The notes under the pieces were generated by a model. That model was not told the DNA's origin. It ran no database searches and saw only the letters and a program-made list of their open reading frames with translations. Positions 27,211 to 37,296 of a stretch of 64,000 nt of DNA are shown in pieces (positions within the stretch are counted from its first letter, which is position 1; each line of letters starts with the position of its first letter). Both the position numbers and the translations under genes were made by a program. The stretch is from Nostoc desertorum CM1-VF14. GTDB taxonomy: Bacteria; Cyanobacteriota; Cyanobacteriia; Cyanobacteriales; Nostocaceae. The stretch is taken from assembly GCA_019359245.1 (NCBI GenBank), contig JAHHHR010000013.1:1-64000 (forward strand), given 5' to 3'.

Positions 27211-28161
27211 ATGAGTAGCAAAACATCCAAGGTCGGGGTCATTGGTGCAGGGAATGTAGGTGCAGACGTAGCAAATGCTTTAGTGCTACTCCGCAAATGT
27301 GTAAGAGTTGTGCTTTTTGATCGAACCTTATCAAAAGCTGAGGGGCAAGCATGGGATATTGAAGACAGTATTCCCTTACTTGAAGAGATGGAGATTATAC
27401 CATCAAACAAGTATGAGGATTTAGCTGATTCTGATGTAATTGTTGTAACTGTTGGGGTACAGCCGAAACTTGGACAGAGCCGATTAGATACGTTGAGCGA
27501 CAATGCAGAGATCATACGTTCGACGATGAAAGAATTGGATCGAGTTGCACCGAATTCAATTGTGCTTATTGTTACTAATCCAGTTGATGTACTAACACGA
27601 ATTGCGATCGCCAGTTCCACAAGAGCAGAAAACCTAATTTTTGGTTCGGGAACCGTTCTTGATACTGCTAGACTCAGATATCAACTTGGTAAGCTATTGA
27701 ATGTTGCGAAACAAGATGTTCATGTTTATGTGATTGGAGAGCATGGAGACAGTGAATTTGTCGTTTGGTCTAATGCATTTATTGGGGGGATTCCCTTAGC
27801 TGAATTTCCTATACCACAAGGAGAAACGCTGGAACAAATTCACCAAGAGTATGCAGAGTTAACTTGTAAGCGAGGCTATCACATTTCTGAACGCAAAGGA
27901 AATACTAGCTATGGCATATCAATAGCAGTTTGTCAGTTAATTGATACCATCCTGCGAGATGAAAAACAGATATTTCCAGTATCAGTGAGAGCAGATTCTA
28001 GCTATGGAGTTGGCAGTGAAGTTGTTTTTGGACTTCCATGTATCATTAGCTCAATAGGTATTGAGCGCCAACTGGTGTTACCAATAAATGCTCATGAACA
28101 ACGCTTATTAGAAGAGTCAGCCACCAAACTTAATCTTGCCTATAATTCTTTGGATAATTAA
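27211..28161 (+). CDS. Lactate/malate dehydrogenase-family oxidoreductase
   Basis: This 316-aa protein is an NAD-dependent 2-hydroxyacid dehydrogenase of the LDH/MDH family. It has the Rossmann motif 'GVIGAGNVGADVANAL' (residues 8-23), the Asp/Arg pair in 'VLDTARLRYQL' and the catalytic His in 'VIGEHGDSEF'. In the substrate loop, lactate dehydrogenases have Gln and malate dehydrogenases Arg at position 102; here the aligned residue in 'GVQPKLGQSR' is Pro. The substrate is therefore probably neither pyruvate nor oxaloacetate, perhaps a bulkier 2-oxoacid. It has no operon partner. A fructose-1,6-bisphosphate-regulated LDH is unlikely. Confidence 0.88.
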   Translation: MSSKTSKVGVIGAGNVGADVANALVLLRKCVRVVLFDRTLSKAEGQAWDIEDSIPLLEEMEIIPSNKYEDLADSDVIVVTVGVQPKLGQSRLDTLSDNAEIIRSTMKELDRVAPNSIVLIVTNPVDVLTRIAIASSTRAENLIFGSGTVLDTARLRYQLGKLLNVAKQDVHVYVIGEHGDSEFVVWSNAFIGGIPLAEFPIPQGETLEQIHQEYAELTCKRGYHISERKGNTSYGISIAVCQLIDTILRDEKQIFPVSVRADSSYGVGSEVVFGLPCIISSIGIERQLVLPINAHEQRLLEESATKLNLAYNSLDN

Positions 28162-28645
28162 AATCAACTCATATATAGCAATCCTAAATGAGTCGTGAAA
28201 AATATAGATAAGGAAACGAACTGCCTTCTCTGCGTTCGCGTAGCGTGTCGCAGACAGAGGCTTCCGCCAACGCGCAGCGTCTCGCAGAAAAGAACGCCAA
28301 GGACGCCAAGAGAAGAAAAAAGAGATATATAATTTTCACCAATTATTTAGGACTGCTATAGCCTGTTTTATATGCGGGATAAGCTTATCTAATTTAGTAG
28401 ATATCTTCTAATAGGCTATAATAATTGATTTTTTTATAGGTATTTTTGACTTATTTTTCTTTTGTGCTTACTTGTTTAAAAAGACGTGCATATCCTAAAG
28501 CTAGTATATACAAAGACTTTTCTAATTGTACACAAACTTTAAATAGGAAAATCTGGTTATAAAACCGATATTTTGATACTAATTATAAGGCTATAGTACA
28601 TCAAAGAAAGCTGTATATTTGCACTGTAGAAATAAAGAGAAAAAA
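28162..28645. other. Intergenic with interspersed repeat
   Basis: Around 28215-28315 lies a GC-richer block with 'GCGTAGCGTGTCGCAGAC' and 'AACGCCAAGGACGCCAAGAG', repeats found throughout Nostoc-type genomes. The rest is AT-rich and has no gene. Confidence 0.55.
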
Positions 28646-29845
28646 ATGATTGACTTCAGCCTCACTCAAGAACAGGAGATGTTGCAGTCTCTTGCGCGTG
28701 ACTTTGCTCAAAACGAGATTGCGCCTATTGTTCAGATAATTGAAGAGTCTAACAATCCAGAGATGGAACCTTGGGAGTTTTGCAAACACGTTTTTTATAA
28801 GGGATCTGAATTAGGATTTACATCCTTGATGGTTCCAAAAGAGCTAGGAGGTTTGGGTGGAAAGTGCATAGACTTGGCTGTAATGTTAGAAGAAATAGGC
28901 GCTGTTGATGTCAGCATCGCTTGTAGTTACTTTAATCTTACTGCCGCTATGTCGCTGTTTGTCAGCAGAGCTGCAACCCAAGAACAGCAAAAACGAATAT
29001 TATCTTTTGTCAATTCTGGAAAACCCCATCTATTCAGTGCCGCAGAGAGTGAACCGAATGTCGCGGCCTCGGATATATTCTGCCCGCTCCCAGATCCTAA
29101 TATTGGGATGAAGACCTTTGCAGCACGCGAGGGCAATGGATACATCCTCAATGGAACAAAATCTTCGTTAGTTACAAATGCTGGGATTGCGGATAGCTAT
29201 TTCATCATTGCCCGTACAGCAATGGATAAACCATTATACGAAAGTTTGTCTATCTTCTACGTTCCAACAGAGACACCAGGGATTAAGTTTGGCAAAAAGA
29301 CACAGATGATTGGTTGGAAAGCCTCCCATCATGCTGAGATTTGCTTAGATAATGTCCTAGTCCCTGCGGAAAATCTGATTGGACAAGAAGGAGAAGCAGG
29401 AAAACTACTGATGTTGCTTCCAGAAGTAGCTATTGGGCTGGCAGCTTCTTATGTTGGTTTGGCTCGTGCTGCTTATGAGTATGCTTTAAATTATGCCAAG
29501 CGAAGAGTCAGTTGGGGTCGTCCGATTATCGAACATCAGGCAGTGGCTTTAAAATTAGCGGACATGATGATTAACACTCAAGCTGCACGACTGGTAGTAT
29601 GGGATGCAGCAGTTACAGCAGAAACTTCTCCCCAACTTGCCGCCACAATCAAAGCACCAGCCGCCAAGACTTTTGCAGTGGATGTTGCAATTAAAAATGC
29701 ACACACAGCAGTTGAAATTCTTGGGGGCTATGGGGTAACAAAAGAGTGTTTGGCTGGCAAGTTTCTCGCTGATGCAACTATCGGGTATTCCTGTGACTTC
29801 ACGCGAGAAATCTTGCGTCTAGGGATAGTGAACTTTTTGTCATAG
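28646..29845 (+). CDS. Acyl-CoA dehydrogenase-family flavoprotein
   Basis: This 399-aa protein has the full acyl-CoA dehydrogenase fold: N-terminal helices ('DFSLTQEQEMLQSLARDFA'), the beta domain with FAD contacts ('GYILNGTKSSLVTNAGIAD') and C-terminal helices ('VEILGGYGVTKECLAGKF'). The usual catalytic Glu of the 'IYEGTSEI' motif aligns with Asp in 'SCDFTREI', a conservative but uncommon change. ATG 28646 fits the family start. It introduces a double bond next to a thioester carbonyl if active. The partner electron-transfer flavoprotein and thiolase genes are absent, so it may serve a biosynthetic rather than degradative pathway. Confidence 0.88.
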   Translation: MIDFSLTQEQEMLQSLARDFAQNEIAPIVQIIEESNNPEMEPWEFCKHVFYKGSELGFTSLMVPKELGGLGGKCIDLAVMLEEIGAVDVSIACSYFNLTAAMSLFVSRAATQEQQKRILSFVNSGKPHLFSAAESEPNVAASDIFCPLPDPNIGMKTFAAREGNGYILNGTKSSLVTNAGIADSYFIIARTAMDKPLYESLSIFYVPTETPGIKFGKKTQMIGWKASHHAEICLDNVLVPAENLIGQEGEAGKLLMLLPEVAIGLAASYVGLARAAYEYALNYAKRRVSWGRPIIEHQAVALKLADMMINTQAARLVVWDAAVTAETSPQLAATIKAPAAKTFAVDVAIKNAHTAVEILGGYGVTKECLAGKFLADATIGYSCDFTREILRLGIVNFLS

Positions 29846-30330
29846 ATTGAGGGGTAGCTAGTTACTTCCAATAGCAGGCGCGCCAGGACAATATTTCATA
29901 CCAAGTTGCCTCTTGGGTTTAAGAAAAGGCTTTTTCGTTATATTTGTCAAGTTGAGCAACGAATAAAACTAACAGTTTGAAATTTTAACTAATAGCTTCA
30001 ATCGCAAATGTTCGATTTGCCTAGACGACTCAAAACATAAGAAAAAAGGCGTGAAATTTATTCTGAAATTAACAAGACAATGCTTGCCCACGCCCAAGAG
30101 CTAGTTTACATTCAGGAAGAATTGATGCCTACGCTCAGATATTGTACCTATCCGTATAACCCTGGGTTTAGTCAAACTCAACTTCTTATGGCTACATCTG
30201 CTTCCGTGCGAAAGTTAATTAACTATGGGTTTCAAAATCAATACGGTTCAGTTAAGACTAAAAGCTGTTGTGAGGATATGAAAAGCAGGAATGTTATTTA
30301 TTATTGAAATTAATAAATATTGCTAGCCCA
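29846..30330. other. Intergenic with doubtful 75-codon frame
   Basis: An open frame at 30080-30307 encodes 75 residues with no recognisable family or ribosome site. A short hairpin, TGCTAG / CTAGCA at 30321-30336 followed by T-rich sequence, could terminate plus-strand transcription, and overlaps the end of the minus-strand gene. Confidence 0.4.
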
Positions 30331-31299
30331 CTAGCAGGAATTTTTGTTTTTTGGGAATAAAATATTTTGCATAAAGCGATCGCGTCCTGCTGCCTTTGCT
30401 TGATACAATGCCCGATCGGCGGCGGAAATCATTTCTTCCATGTCAGAATCTGACTGAGGAATTTCTGTCGTAAACCCGGCACTCAAGGTTACATAAGGGC
30501 TAACTTCGGAATTTATATGAGGAATTGCTAGTGTGCGGACAGCATGGCAAATATTGTCGGCAACATGAGTCGCCCCCTCGGTGTCTGTGTTTGGTAAAAT
30601 CACAGCAAATTCTTCCCCACCATAACGGGCAACTAAATCTCCAGGACGCTTAATAATATCTTTGATGGCTTTAGCAATTTTTTGAAGACAGTGATCGCCT
30701 ACCCGATGACCATAGGTATCGTTGTATAATTTGAAAAAATCAACATCGCAGAGAATCAGGGAAAGGGGGGATTGATCCCGTTTCATGCGCTGCCACTCTT
30801 GGTTAAAATACTCTTCAAAACATCGGCGGTTAGCTACTTGAGTTAATCCATCGATAGTAGCTAATCGCTGCAATTCCAGATTAACGGCTTCTAGTTTTTG
30901 CTGTAACTGAGATTGCTGAATCAAGCGTTTTACCCGTTGTCGCAAAACTGGCCAGTGGACTGGTTTGGTAATATAGTCCATTGCCCCCACTTCAAATGCA
31001 CGGTCAACTGACTCTTGATCCTCAAGTCCTGTAATCATTAAAATTGGAGTGTGTTTACTACGATTAAGAAGCTCCAACTGAGTGCAACACTCAAACCCAT
31101 CCATATCTGGCATTAGGGCATCAAGGAGAACTATATCAGGATCTAATTGCTTAAAAACTTTTATTGCTTCTATACCATTTTCAGCTTCCGCTATTTGATA
31201 GCCTTCTCGTTCTAAGAAATGCCGCAATATCATGCGGATAGAAGGTTCATCATCAACAATTAGAACTAAAGATTGGCTTTGTTGAGCATTGGCTTTCAT
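30331..31299 (-). CDS. Response regulator with GGDEF diguanylate cyclase domain
   Basis: This 322-aa protein has a receiver domain (residues 10-130, 'LVLIVDDEPSIRM', phosphoacceptor Asp in 'VLLDALMPDMDG', 'ITKPVHWP'), a coiled-coil linker (130-155, 'IQQSQLQQKLEAVNLELQRL') and a GGDEF domain (about 155-320). The active loop reads 'YGGEEF', a functional variant, and the product-inhibition site RxxD is present as 'RPGD'. It should make cyclic di-GMP when phosphorylated, like PleD/WspR. It sits 17 bases downstream of the Hpt remnant of a lost sensor kinase, so its original input is gone. Confidence 0.93.
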   Translation of the reverse strand: MKANAQQSQSLVLIVDDEPSIRMILRHFLEREGYQIAEAENGIEAIKVFKQLDPDIVLLDALMPDMDGFECCTQLELLNRSKHTPILMITGLEDQESVDRAFEVGAMDYITKPVHWPVLRQRVKRLIQQSQLQQKLEAVNLELQRLATIDGLTQVANRRCFEEYFNQEWQRMKRDQSPLSLILCDVDFFKLYNDTYGHRVGDHCLQKIAKAIKDIIKRPGDLVARYGGEEFAVILPNTDTEGATHVADNICHAVRTLAIPHINSEVSPYVTLSAGFTTEIPQSDSDMEEMISAADRALYQAKAAGRDRFMQNILFPKNKNSC

Positions 31300-31316
31300 A
31301 GTACTTCCTTCACAAG

Positions 31317-31443
31317 TTATTTTTGTAAAGCGGTTTTAACTTGTTCATATTCCTGATATAGTTGTGAGAGTAATTCTAAGCTGTTTTCTAATTTACTGCT
31401 GCGTCCCTGTGCTTCCAGGGCAAACGCATCTAAATTATTTACG
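31317..31443 (-). pseudogene. Hpt domain remnant of a deleted hybrid sensor kinase
   Basis: The minus-strand frame reads 'NNLDAFALEAQGRSSKLENS' and then 'LELLSQLYQEYEQVKTALQK' before a stop, which is the last helix pair of a histidine phosphotransfer domain as found at the end of cyanobacterial hybrid kinases. Nothing upstream continues it. The stop is 17 bases from the diguanylate-cyclase regulator's start, so the two were once an operon. Confidence 0.75.
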
Positions 31444-32104
31444 AGCCGGAATCAGAGTGGAATCTAGCAAAAGCTTAATCAAATAAGGCTTTCAGGAAAT
31501 TAAATATTCACTTACATGGTAATGATAATGATTTTATAAGGGAGTTAGAGGCAGCCGTCGGCTGCCTGTCAAGGAATATGGTATTCTCGCAGAAACTCCA
31601 AAGAAAATTGCATTCTTATTCTCCCTTCTATGAAGCTCAAACCAAAAATTACGATTGCGCTTTATTTCATTGTTAAACAAATATAGTTTTACACAGTCAT
31701 AAATTAAGCTTTATTACTATTAATAAATAGTGATTAAAATTGAGATAAGCTAATTCATGTTTTGAGCAAATATTTTATTTGTTTTGTTTATCTTCGAATC
31801 AATTTTTACAATCATCTATGTCATTTTGAAATTTCTCTTAGTTTTTAGTAGCAAATAAGATGCGTTTCCCCTATTCATACTTATTAGAAATGTGCCTTGA
31901 TTTGGAGTTTCAATCAGTTAGGCTGATATCATCGCGGCTTCTCTAAGTATGGTCTACAATCACTGGCTGGTGGCTGGTCAGAACCCCCACATAAATTGAT
32001 TCTGACTGCTGAATTCTTCTTAAAATAGAAACTTTCTGTATAATAAAGAGTTAGTCTACGCTTTTTTACCTACAGAGATTTTCAATTTTTTGGAGGAAAG
32101 GAAA
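31444..32104. other. AT-rich intergenic region
   Basis: No gene is seen. This is the presumed promoter region for the downstream small secreted protein and the scar of the deleted kinase. Confidence 0.45.
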
Positions 32105-32476
32105 ATGAAAAAGTTCACCTCTTTGATTATTGTCGGGGCAGTATTGTCGATTAGTGCGCCGGCGTTTGCTGAGAGTCGTGCGGTTAATATCAGTATTGGC
32201 AGTATTGGTGGTTCCTTAGATAATGCCGCTTTGCGAACAATACGCCAGGTTATCGGGTTTGGGGTCGCCACTGGCACCGTCGATAAATTCATTGTATTTA
32301 GTCCCAGGGTGGGATCTCCTATTCCCATCGAAGGGGGTTTATCTGCTTGTGCTGAAGCTGGCTTCGGCATAAGCAATACAAAATTTAATGCTTTTGTCCA
32401 GGAGTTGCGTTCAATTAATCCTAAGCCAGGGACTTTCTACAATGTAGAACTTACCGCAAGCTGCAAACAAAAATAA
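32105..32476 (+). CDS. Small periplasmic or secreted protein, unknown
   Basis: This 123-aa precursor begins at ATG 32105, nine bases after a strong GGAGG (32092-32096). It has a textbook signal peptide ('MKKFTSLIIVGAVLSISAPA' then 'FAES', cleavage near residue 23). The mature part (about 100 aa) has two cysteines ('GGLSACAEAGFG' and the C-terminal 'ELTASCKQK') that could form a disulphide, and alternating hydrophobic segments suggesting beta structure. No family is recognised. It is monocistronic. Confidence 0.8.
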   Translation: MKKFTSLIIVGAVLSISAPAFAESRAVNISIGSIGGSLDNAALRTIRQVIGFGVATGTVDKFIVFSPRVGSPIPIEGGLSACAEAGFGISNTKFNAFVQELRSINPKPGTFYNVELTASCKQK

Positions 32477-33628
32477 GAATGTCGTTTGCACTCAAGTGCA
32501 GTATATTCTCTCATTTGTGTCAACAGGCGATCATTAAATCCTTATTGATCTGACCAGGATCAAACCAAAGGTCGTTTGTTGACGAAAAACAGCCCATGCC
32601 TAAAATTTGCATAATGATCCCGTATAGCGATCGCAACAATCCTACTTGTCTGTAATGCAATGCAATGCATCTGGTACTGTGAATAAAAACTGCGCTACCG
32701 CAGAACGTAGCTGTGGTGGCAAAGCTTTGTATTTGACTTTTGACTTTTGCCTTGCGATACTACTACCAATTCAATCATTGCAAAGTTAGTGTTCGCCCTA
32801 CAGCCCTTCTTGTCAGAGCGACCAAAGTCAATTTCTTAACGTAGACGCATTCACGTAGCATCTCGTAGAGAAGCGGCTTGCCACAGGCTACTGCCAAGGT
32901 GCAGAGGACACAGAGAGAAGAAAGAGATGCTTAACCTAAGCGTTTTGAAATATAGTGAGGATTTGTACTTAAACTGGAAACATCCCAAAGCTTGGATTAT
33001 ACGAAAAACGCAGAATGGATGTCTGCATTGAAGGGGCTACGCTTACTGCCTGCACCTGGAAGGCAAAGCGGAGAGAGCCGTTTTTAAAGCTGGCAAGGCG
33101 CTGATGGAACTTGACGATGGGCTACGCCCCGCCTTAAGAGGTTGTTTGAAAAGTTTTTAGCTGTGACTTTAGGCACTTTTAATCTCCCCTAACCCACGCC
33201 AGTCGCTCCACTTGGGGAGACCCCTTCTCTACGATAGGCTCTGCCTTAGATATAATCTATCGCCTGGCAATCTCTCTCAAAACTTCCTTAGTTAGAGTAT
33301 CAACTTACCCTTGTAAATTGGCAAAGGTATTGAAATTAAGGAGATGAGCCGATTGCAAATTCGCGAATAGAAGTGCTTAAACCCACAGTCAAATACTTTT
33401 CAAATAACCTCTTAAACTGAAAATATACTTACAATCTTGGTATTAATTATATTGTATAAGCGAAATATTACTGTGATTTCATGAAGGTATTTATATATAA
33501 AGAGTTCATTTCAGAGAATCTACGGTAACAAAAACCAAAGCGATCGCGGTACTTTAATTTCAATAAACTTTACCTTATCAGGTTACATTTTGGGCTTTGG
33601 TTAAGACTTGTGCAGTGTATAGATTTTT
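32477..33628. other. Repeat-rich intergenic region
   Basis: About 1.15 kb without a credible gene. It contains copies of interspersed repeats ('CGTAGCATCTCGTAGAGAAG' near 32856, 'CAAGGTGCAGAGGACACAGA' near 32896) and remnants of short palindromes. The last 150 bases are AT-rich and probably carry the promoter of the kinase operon that follows. Confidence 0.5.
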
Positions 33629-35605
33629 ATGATGGAATTTTTAAATAATTTTTTCTCTACTAACCAGTTTATTCCCCACGGACATTGCTACCTCTGGAAA
33701 CCAGAATTGGTTTGGTTGCATCTAGTTTCAGATGTGTTAATTGGACTTGCTTATTATTCAATTCCAGTGATGTTGGTTTATTTTGTCCGTAAACGGCGAG
33801 ATATACCTTTCGGCTGGATGTTCCTGATGTTTGGCACATTCATCATTGCTTGTGGCACAACCCATTTAATGGATGTGTGGACGCTTTGGTACCCTACCTA
33901 TTGGCTATCAGGGTTAATTAAAGCTATCACCGCTTTCGTCTCCGTATTGACAGCTATAGAACTTGTGCCATTAATACCCCAGGCACTGGCTCTACCGAGT
34001 CCTGCCCAATTAGAGACTGCAAATTCTCAACTAGCAAAGGAAATTGCTGAACGTATACGGACTGAGGAGGTGTTGAGAGAAAGTGAACAACGCTGGCAAT
34101 TAGCTTTGCGCGGCAATAATGATGGAATTTGGGACTGGAATGTTAAAACTAATGAAGTTTTCTTCTCGGCTCGCTGGAAAGAAATGCTCGGTTACGAAGA
34201 CCACGAAATTTCTAACCATTTAGATGAAAGGCTGACACGAGTGCATCCTGATGATCTTAACTGGGTGACACAAGCACTTCAAGATCACTTTGCTCAAAAG
34301 ACACCGTTTTACATTGCTGAGTATCGAGTTATATGTAAAGACCGCACTTATAAATGGATTTTGGATCGAGGTCAAGCACTGTGGGATGAAAACGGTAATG
34401 TAGTGCGAATGGCAGGCTCACATACTGACATCACTGGACGTAAGCAAGTAGAGGAGGCATTAAGTAGTTTACTTCACCAACTAGAAAACAAGGTTGAGCA
34501 ACGGACAGCAGAGTTAAAAAGAATTAATCAATCACTACAAGCAGAAATTACCGAGCGCCAGCGAATAGAAGAAGCGTTGCGGGAAAGCGAACAGCGATTC
34601 CGGGCTGCATTCCATCAAGCTGCTGTAGGCATCGCCCATGTAAATATAGATGGAAGATGGTTGTTAGTTAACCAGAGGCTTTGCGATATTGTTGGTTACA
34701 CACCCGAAGACCTAGAGTTGCTAACTTTCCAAGATATTACTCACCCAGATGATCTCAACACCGACCTGAAATATGTTGACCAGATTTTAGCAGGTAGTAT
34801 TCAAACTTACTCAATGGAAAAGCGTTATTTATGCAAAGATAGCTCCATAGTTTGGGTTAACCTCACCGTATCTTTGATGCGCGAACCTAGTGGGGAGCCA
34901 AAGTATTTTATTTCTGTGGTCGAAGACATTACCAAACGACAAGCTGCGCTGCGCGAAAGCAAGCAGTGGGAGGAGCAAATCAAAGCATCACTCTTAGAAA
35001 AAGAGGTGTTATTAAAAGAAATTTACCATCGTGTCAAAAATAATTTACAAGTTATTTCTAGTCTGTTAAGCTTGCAATCTGCTTATATCAAAGATAAAGA
35101 CGATTTGGTAATATTTAAACAAAGCCAACAACGGATTGCATCAATGGCTCTAGTTCACGAAAAATTGTATCAGTCTCAAGACTTAGCAAAGATTAATTTT
35201 GGTGAATATATCCGAGATTTGGTAGCCAGTTTATTGAGTGCATATGAAGTTGATGAAGATGCGATCGCTCTAATAATAAATATCGATGAGCAACTGTTTC
35301 TAGGGTTAGATACAGCAATTCCTTGTAGCTTAATTATCCATGAGCTTGTATCCAATTCATTGAAATATGCATTTACAACAGATATAAATGGTACAATTTA
35401 TATCGGTATCCAAAAGAATCATGACCATCAGGTTACACTGGTAGTTAGTGATAATGGAATTGGTTTACCATCAAATTTTAATTTCAAAAATATGGCCTCT
35501 TTAGGTTGGCAGTTAGTAGATGCCTTAACCAATCAACTTGGAGGAAATTTCCATATAAAAGGTACTAGTGGAGTAGAATTCCATATGGTATTTACATTAA
35601 GTTAA
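33629..35605 (+). CDS. Ethylene-receptor-like PAS sensor histidine kinase
   Basis: This 658-aa membrane kinase opens with three helices matching the ethylene-binding domain of plant ETR1: Asp35 ('[13 protein letters not shown]'), Cys75 and His79 ('[14 protein letters not shown]') are the copper-ligand and essential residues. Two PAS/PAC domains follow (about 155-275 and 320-440), then a HisKA_2-type kinase ('[20 protein letters not shown]', phosphoacceptor His) and an HATPase ('[14 protein letters not shown]', 'DNGIGLP'). The domain resembles the cyanobacterial ethylene sensor SynEtr1. The response-regulator kinase 22 bases downstream is its likely partner. Signal identity is inferred from the conserved copper ligands. 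Confidence 0.92.
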   Translation: MMEFLNNFFSTNQFIPHGHCYLWKPELVWLHLVSDVLIGLAYYSIPVMLVYFVRKRRDIPFGWMFLMFGTFIIACGTTHLMDVWTLWYPTYWLSGLIKAITAFVSVLTAIELVPLIPQALALPSPAQLETANSQLAKEIAERIRTEEVLRESEQRWQLALRGNNDGIWDWNVKTNEVFFSARWKEMLGYEDHEISNHLDERLTRVHPDDLNWVTQALQDHFAQKTPFYIAEYRVICKDRTYKWILDRGQALWDENGNVVRMAGSHTDITGRKQVEEALSSLLHQLENKVEQRTAELKRINQSLQAEITERQRIEEALRESEQRFRAAFHQAAVGIAHVNIDGRWLLVNQRLCDIVGYTPEDLELLTFQDITHPDDLNTDLKYVDQILAGSIQTYSMEKRYLCKDSSIVWVNLTVSLMREPSGEPKYFISVVEDITKRQAALRESKQWEEQIKASLLEKEVLLKEIYHRVKNNLQVISSLLSLQSAYIKDKDDLVIFKQSQQRIASMALVHEKLYQSQDLAKINFGEYIRDLVASLLSAYEVDEDAIALIINIDEQLFLGLDTAIPCSLIIHELVSNSLKYAFTTDINGTIYIGIQKNHDHQVTLVVSDNGIGLPSNFNFKNMASLGWQLVDALTNQLGGNFHIKGTSGVEFHMVFTLS

Positions 35606-35627
35606 ATATAAAATAACTAACTACAAG

Positions 35628-37142
35628 ATGGCAAACGCTAAAATTTTAGTTGTGGAAGATGAAGCTATTGTTGCTAAAGATTTACAGTATCGACTTATAA
35701 AATTCGGTTATACCGTTCCTGATATTGCTTCTTCAGGAGAAGAAGCAATTAATAAAGCAGTAGAAATATCCCCTGATTTAGTACTAATGGATATTAGGCT
35801 AAAAGGATCAATGGACGGTATAGAAGCTGCCCAGGAAATCTATAAGCGTTTGGATATCCCAGTAATTTATTTAACTGCTTATGCAGATGAAAACACATTG
35901 GAACGAGCTAAGGTAACTGAGCCGTTTGCCTACCTAATCAAACCTTTTAAAGAAAGAGAACTACAAACAAATATTGAAATAACCCTGATTAAACATGGTT
36001 TAGAAAGACAATTAAAAGTAAATAAAAAATGGTTGGATGCCATTTTAAGAAGTATTAGCGATGGTGTGATTGCTAGCGATATGCAAGAATTAGTAACTTT
36101 TATGAATCCTGTTGCTGAAAATCTTACCGGATGGAAACAGCAAGAAGCTTGTGGCAGAAATTCATCAGAAATATTTAATATTGCTAATGCAGAAACTCAT
36201 AACTCTATTGAAAGCCCAATCGTAAAAGTCCTTCAAGATGGGATTATCGTCAGTATTCCAGCAGAAACTATTCTAATTACTAAAGAAGGTGAAGAAATAC
36301 CAATTGATGACAGTGCTGCACCAATTAAAGATGATCAAAATAATATTACAGGCGCTGTGTTAGTTTTTCGAGATATAACTGAGCAAAAACGAGCGATTGA
36401 GGCGCGTCAAAAGCAAATTGAACAAGAGCAACTTGTAGTGCAATGGCAGGAGATAAATCAACTTAAAAATGACTTTTTGAATTTAGTTTCCCATGAACTG
36501 CGATCGCCTCTGACTAATATAAAGTTAATGATTCAACTGATACAATTATCTCCTGGTACTGAGGAAGCTCAACGCTATCTAGAACTGATGGAAGGTGAGT
36601 GCGATCGCGAGCTAGAATTAATTAACGATCTACTAGACTTACAACGGCTAGAAAGCTCATCTTATCCAGTTATTACACCTGATGCGTTGCTCTTACAACA
36701 GTGGTTACCTTGGGTTATTGAGCCATTTCAAATCCGTGTTCAAAAACATCAGCAAACTCTACAGTTGAATCTCCCTTCAAATCTTCCGCCGTTGTTCTCA
36801 GATGGTATTAGCTTGGAACGAATCTTAGTAGAATTGCTCAATAATGCCTGTAAATACACACCTGCGGGTGGTGAAATTGCCCTAAGCGTACGTTACAATT
36901 CCTCGGAAGTGCCCGCAAAAACTATTATTATTACCAGTAATTCAGCAGAAATTCCGGTAACAGAGCTACCACGAATATTTGATAAATTTTATCGGCTCCC
37001 CAATGCAGATATCTGGAATCAAGGTGGCTCGGGATTAGGTTTATCTATAGTAGAGAAATTAATCAAACAACTGCAAGGAAGCATTCAAGTAGAAAGCGGT
37101 AACGGCTGGACGACATTTACTGTCACATTAATTGATTTATAG
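35628..37142 (+). CDS. Hybrid response regulator, PAS histidine kinase
   Basis: This 504-aa cytoplasmic protein has an N-terminal receiver ('ILVVEDEAIVAKDL', phosphoacceptor Asp in 'LVLMDIRLKGSMDG', 'LIKPF'), a PAS domain (about 135-255, 'ISDGVIASDMQELVTFMNP'), a HisKA domain ('LNLVSHELRSPLTNIKLMIQ' region, His phosphoacceptor) and an HATPase ('LVELLNNACKYTPAGG', 'GGSGLGLSIVEKL'). The receiver-first layout means it can be a target of the upstream ethylene-receptor-like kinase and relay the signal through its own kinase. The 22-base spacing indicates one operon. Confidence 0.92.
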   Translation: MANAKILVVEDEAIVAKDLQYRLIKFGYTVPDIASSGEEAINKAVEISPDLVLMDIRLKGSMDGIEAAQEIYKRLDIPVIYLTAYADENTLERAKVTEPFAYLIKPFKERELQTNIEITLIKHGLERQLKVNKKWLDAILRSISDGVIASDMQELVTFMNPVAENLTGWKQQEACGRNSSEIFNIANAETHNSIESPIVKVLQDGIIVSIPAETILITKEGEEIPIDDSAAPIKDDQNNITGAVLVFRDITEQKRAIEARQKQIEQEQLVVQWQEINQLKNDFLNLVSHELRSPLTNIKLMIQLIQLSPGTEEAQRYLELMEGECDRELELINDLLDLQRLESSSYPVITPDALLLQQWLPWVIEPFQIRVQKHQQTLQLNLPSNLPPLFSDGISLERILVELLNNACKYTPAGGEIALSVRYNSSEVPAKTIIITSNSAEIPVTELPRIFDKFYRLPNADIWNQGGSGLGLSIVEKLIKQLQGSIQVESGNGWTTFTVTLIDL

Positions 37143-37296
37143 CTTTTAGGTTCTATGAAAATTTTATGGATTTTCTGTTATAAATAGGTTGCTAAAAGCT
37201 TACATCTATCTATACGAGCCTACAGGCAATTTATGTGCCATAAATATTTTTGCAAATGATATGGCATAATTAATCAAAATTATTAAATCCAAAAAA

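Noticed and set aside
30080..30307. 75-codon frame followed by a small hairpin
   Set aside because: No homology, signal or ribosome site; the hairpin alone is too short to support a gene.
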